The notes under the pieces are model-generated. The model was not told where the DNA came from. It saw only the letters and a program-made list of their open reading frames with translations, and did not search any database. From an uncultured Lachnospiraceae bacterium (lineage in GTDB: Bacteria > Bacillota_A > Clostridia > Lachnospirales > Lachnospiraceae): 5,765 nucleotides of DNA. This document shows, in pieces, positions 3,829 through 5,765 of the stretch. Each line of letters starts with the position of its first letter. Position 1 is the stretch's first letter. The position numbers and the translations under genes were made by a program. The stretch lies in NCBI GenBank assembly GCA_902795715.1, contig CADBME010000291.1, forward strand, positions 1 through 5,765. Reading direction: 5' to 3'.

Positions 3829-5765
3829 ATGCCGAAGAGAACTGACATCCACAAAGTACTGATCATAGGTTCCGGCCCGATCATTATCGGCCAGGCGTGT
3901 GAATTTGATTATTCCGGAACCCAGGCCTGCAAAGCTTTACGGTCTCTGGGTTATGAGATTGTTCTTGTGAATTCTAACCCTGCTACGATTATGACGGACC
4001 CAGAAATGGCGGATGTGACTTACATTGAGCCTCTGAATGTGAATCGTCTGGAGCAGATCATCGAAAAGGAAAGGCCGGATGCCCTGCTCCCCAATCTCGG
4101 CGGACAGTCCGGTCTTAATTTGTGTTCCGAGCTCTACAAAGCAGGCATTTTGGATAAATACGGTGTCAAGGTAATCGGTGTCCAGGTAGATGCCATCGAG
4201 AGAGGTGAAGACCGGATCGAATTTAAAGAGACCATGGAGTCTCTGGGCATTGAGATGGCCCGTTCGGAAGTTGCCTATTCGGTGGAGCAGGCTCTGGAGA
4301 TTGCCGACCGTCTGTCCTATCCGGTCGTTCTCCGTCCGGCTTATACCATGGGCGGAGCCGGCGGTGGTCTTGTTTACAATAAGGAAGAGCTTACTACCGT
4401 ATGTTCCAGAGGACTCAAGGCCAGTCTGGTCGGACAGGTTCTGGTGGAAGAGTCTGTCATGGGCTGGGAAGAGCTGGAGCTTGAGGTTGTCCGTGATAAA
4501 GAAGGAAATATGATCACGGTCTGCTTCATTGAAAATATCGATCCCATGGGTGTTCATACCGGTGATTCTTTCTGTGCCGCACCCATGCTTACTATTTCCG
4601 AAGAACTCCAGGCCAGACTCCAGGATCAGGCCTATCGTATCGTGGATTCCATTGAAGTCATCGGCGGAACCAATGTACAGTTTGCCCATGATCCGGTCAG
4701 CGATCGAATCATTGTCATTGAGATCAATCCCCGTACTTCCCGTTCATCCGCTCTGGCCTCCAAGGCTACCGGATTCCCCATTGCCATGGTTTCCGCCATG
4801 CTGGCTTCCGGCATGACTCTCAAGGATATCCCCTGCGGCAAGTACGGCACGCTGGATAAATATTATCCCGACGGAGATTATGTTGTAATCAAATTTGCCC
4901 GCTGGGCTTTTGAGAAGTTCAAGGGTGTTGAAGATAAACTGGGAACCCAGATGCGGGCGGTAGGCGAAGTCATGAGTATCGGCAAGACCTACAAGGAAGC
5001 CTTCCAGAAGGCCATCCGGTCTCTGGAGAAAGACCGCTACGGATTAGGTCATGTGAAAGATTTTGATACATGGACCAAGGAGAAATTACTCCGCGCTCTG
5101 AAAACACCGTCATCCGAAAGACATTTCCAGATGTATGAAGCCCTGAGGAAGGGAGCGACTGTTGAGGAAGTCTTTAAGGCAACCCATGTCAAGAGATGGT
5201 TTATCGAGCAGATGCTGGAGCTGGTTGAGGAAGAAGAGAAAATTCTCAGCTGCAAAGGGTCTGTCCTTCCCGACGATCTGCTGACCCAGGCTAAAAAGGA
5301 TGGATTTTCTGATAAATATCTGGGAGAACTCCTGGAGATTCCGGAGGAAGATATCCGGGTAAGAAGACTGGCCATGGGTGTCAAAGAAGCATGGCATGGC
5401 GTTCACGTCAGTGGAACCAAGGACAATGCATATTACTATTCCACCTACAATGCGGAAGATAAGAATCCGGTCAAGAATGACAAGCCCAAGGTTATGATCC
5501 TCGGCGGAGGCCCCAACCGGATCGGTCAGGGTATCGAATTTGACTATTGCTGTGTACATGCAGCCCTTTCCCTGAAGAAACTTGGATTCGAGACCATCAT
5601 TGTCAATTGTAATCCGGAGACCGTTTCCACAGACTATGATACCTCCGATAAGCTCTACTTTGAGCCTCTGACCCTGGAGGATGTACTGAGCATTTATGAG
5701 GAAGAGAAGCCGGTCGGTGTCATCGCACAGTTCGGGGGACAGACACCCCTCAACCTTGCAGCGGA
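3829..5765 (+). CDS. carB: Carbamoyl-phosphate synthase large subunit, N-terminal 645 residues, cut by window edge
   Basis: The large subunit makes carbamoyl phosphate from bicarbonate, two ATP and ammonia supplied by the small glutaminase subunit CarA; the product feeds pyrimidine and arginine synthesis. It starts MPKRTDIHKVLIIGSGP, as in E. coli CarB. The first ATP-grasp unit shows GEDR with Arg129, LRP with Arg169, TMGGAGGG at 173-180, and EINPRTSRSS from Glu298; Glu298, Asn300 and Arg302 match E. coli Glu299, Asn301 and Arg303. An oligomerisation-type region follows. The second synthetase half begins near 553 with MILGGGPNRIGQG. The full protein should be about 1,070 residues, so roughly 425 lie beyond the edge. 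NPRTS has Thr where E. coli has Val, which I believe is a lineage variant. The start is fixed by GGAGGTG at 3818-3824. carA is not immediately upstream, so it is downstream or elsewhere. Regulation by arginine is suggested by upstream sites but unproven. Confidence 0.97.
   Translation, partial: MPKRTDIHKVLIIGSGPIIIGQACEFDYSGTQACKALRSLGYEIVLVNSNPATIMTDPEMADVTYIEPLNVNRLEQIIEKERPDALLPNLGGQSGLNLCSELYKAGILDKYGVKVIGVQVDAIERGEDRIEFKETMESLGIEMARSEVAYSVEQALEIADRLSYPVVLRPAYTMGGAGGGLVYNKEELTTVCSRGLKASLVGQVLVEESVMGWEELELEVVRDKEGNMITVCFIENIDPMGVHTGDSFCAAPMLTISEELQARLQDQAYRIVDSIEVIGGTNVQFAHDPVSDRIIVIEINPRTSRSSALASKATGFPIAMVSAMLASGMTLKDIPCGKYGTLDKYYPDGDYVVIKFARWAFEKFKGVEDKLGTQMRAVGEVMSIGKTYKEAFQKAIRSLEKDRYGLGHVKDFDTWTKEKLLRALKTPSSERHFQMYEALRKGATVEEVFKATHVKRWFIEQMLELVEEEEKILSCKGSVLPDDLLTQAKKDGFSDKYLGELLEIPEEDIRVRRLAMGVKEAWHGVHVSGTKDNAYYYSTYNAEDKNPVKNDKPKVMILGGGPNRIGQGIEFDYCCVHAALSLKKLGFETIIVNCNPETVSTDYDTSDKLYFEPLTLEDVLSIYEEEKPVGVIAQFGGQTPLNLAA

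Noticed and set aside
3937..4689. A 250-codon open frame on the minus strand inside carB
   Set aside because: It lies fully inside the conserved carB coding region, has no recognisable protein motif and no ribosome site; carB codon structure explains the absence of stops.

Overview
The window looks like core chromosome of a low-to-mid GC Gram-positive bacterium in the Clostridia, most likely Lachnospiraceae. Three things suggest this: strong AGGAGG-type ribosome binding sites, sigma-A-like promoters with A+T-rich spacers, and the style of the CarB and GlgA proteins. The family-level call is inferred from remembered protein similarity, not a search. I see no mobile element, CRISPR array, tRNA or rRNA gene.

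Layout, left to right. (1) Positions 1-747, minus strand: the N-terminal half of a sodium:solute symporter (SSS family), whose C-terminal half lies off the left edge. (2) Positions 748-1084: a divergent intergenic region with two back-to-back consensus-like promoters. Their -35 boxes form a 17-bp interrupted palindrome. (3) Positions 1085-1660, plus strand: a 191-residue secreted, very basic, Lys/Tyr-rich protein of unknown function with a DxDxDG calcium-loop-like motif, followed by a strong intrinsic terminator. (4) Positions 1925-3367, plus strand: a complete glycogen synthase, glgA, with its own terminator. It carries an unusual Ser where the family normally has the Asp of the KTGGLxD motif. 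(5) Positions 3368-3828: an A+T-rich regulatory region with two ARG-box-like sequences, a perfect TATAAT promoter and a hairpin at the predicted 5' end of the mRNA. (6) Positions 3829-5765, plus strand: the first 645 residues of carB, the large subunit of carbamoyl-phosphate synthase, running off the right edge.

The genes do not form one operon. Each plus-strand gene looks like a separate transcription unit, with terminators after the secreted-protein gene and after glgA. The symporter and the secreted-protein gene probably share a control region. glgA serves glycogen (alpha-1,4-glucan) storage. carB makes carbamoyl phosphate for pyrimidines and arginine, which agrees with the ArgR-type sites proposed upstream. 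I do not see a clearly new multi-gene system. The points most worth a second look are the secreted cationic protein with its shared divergent promoter, the GlgA active-site substitution, and the regulatory region of carB.
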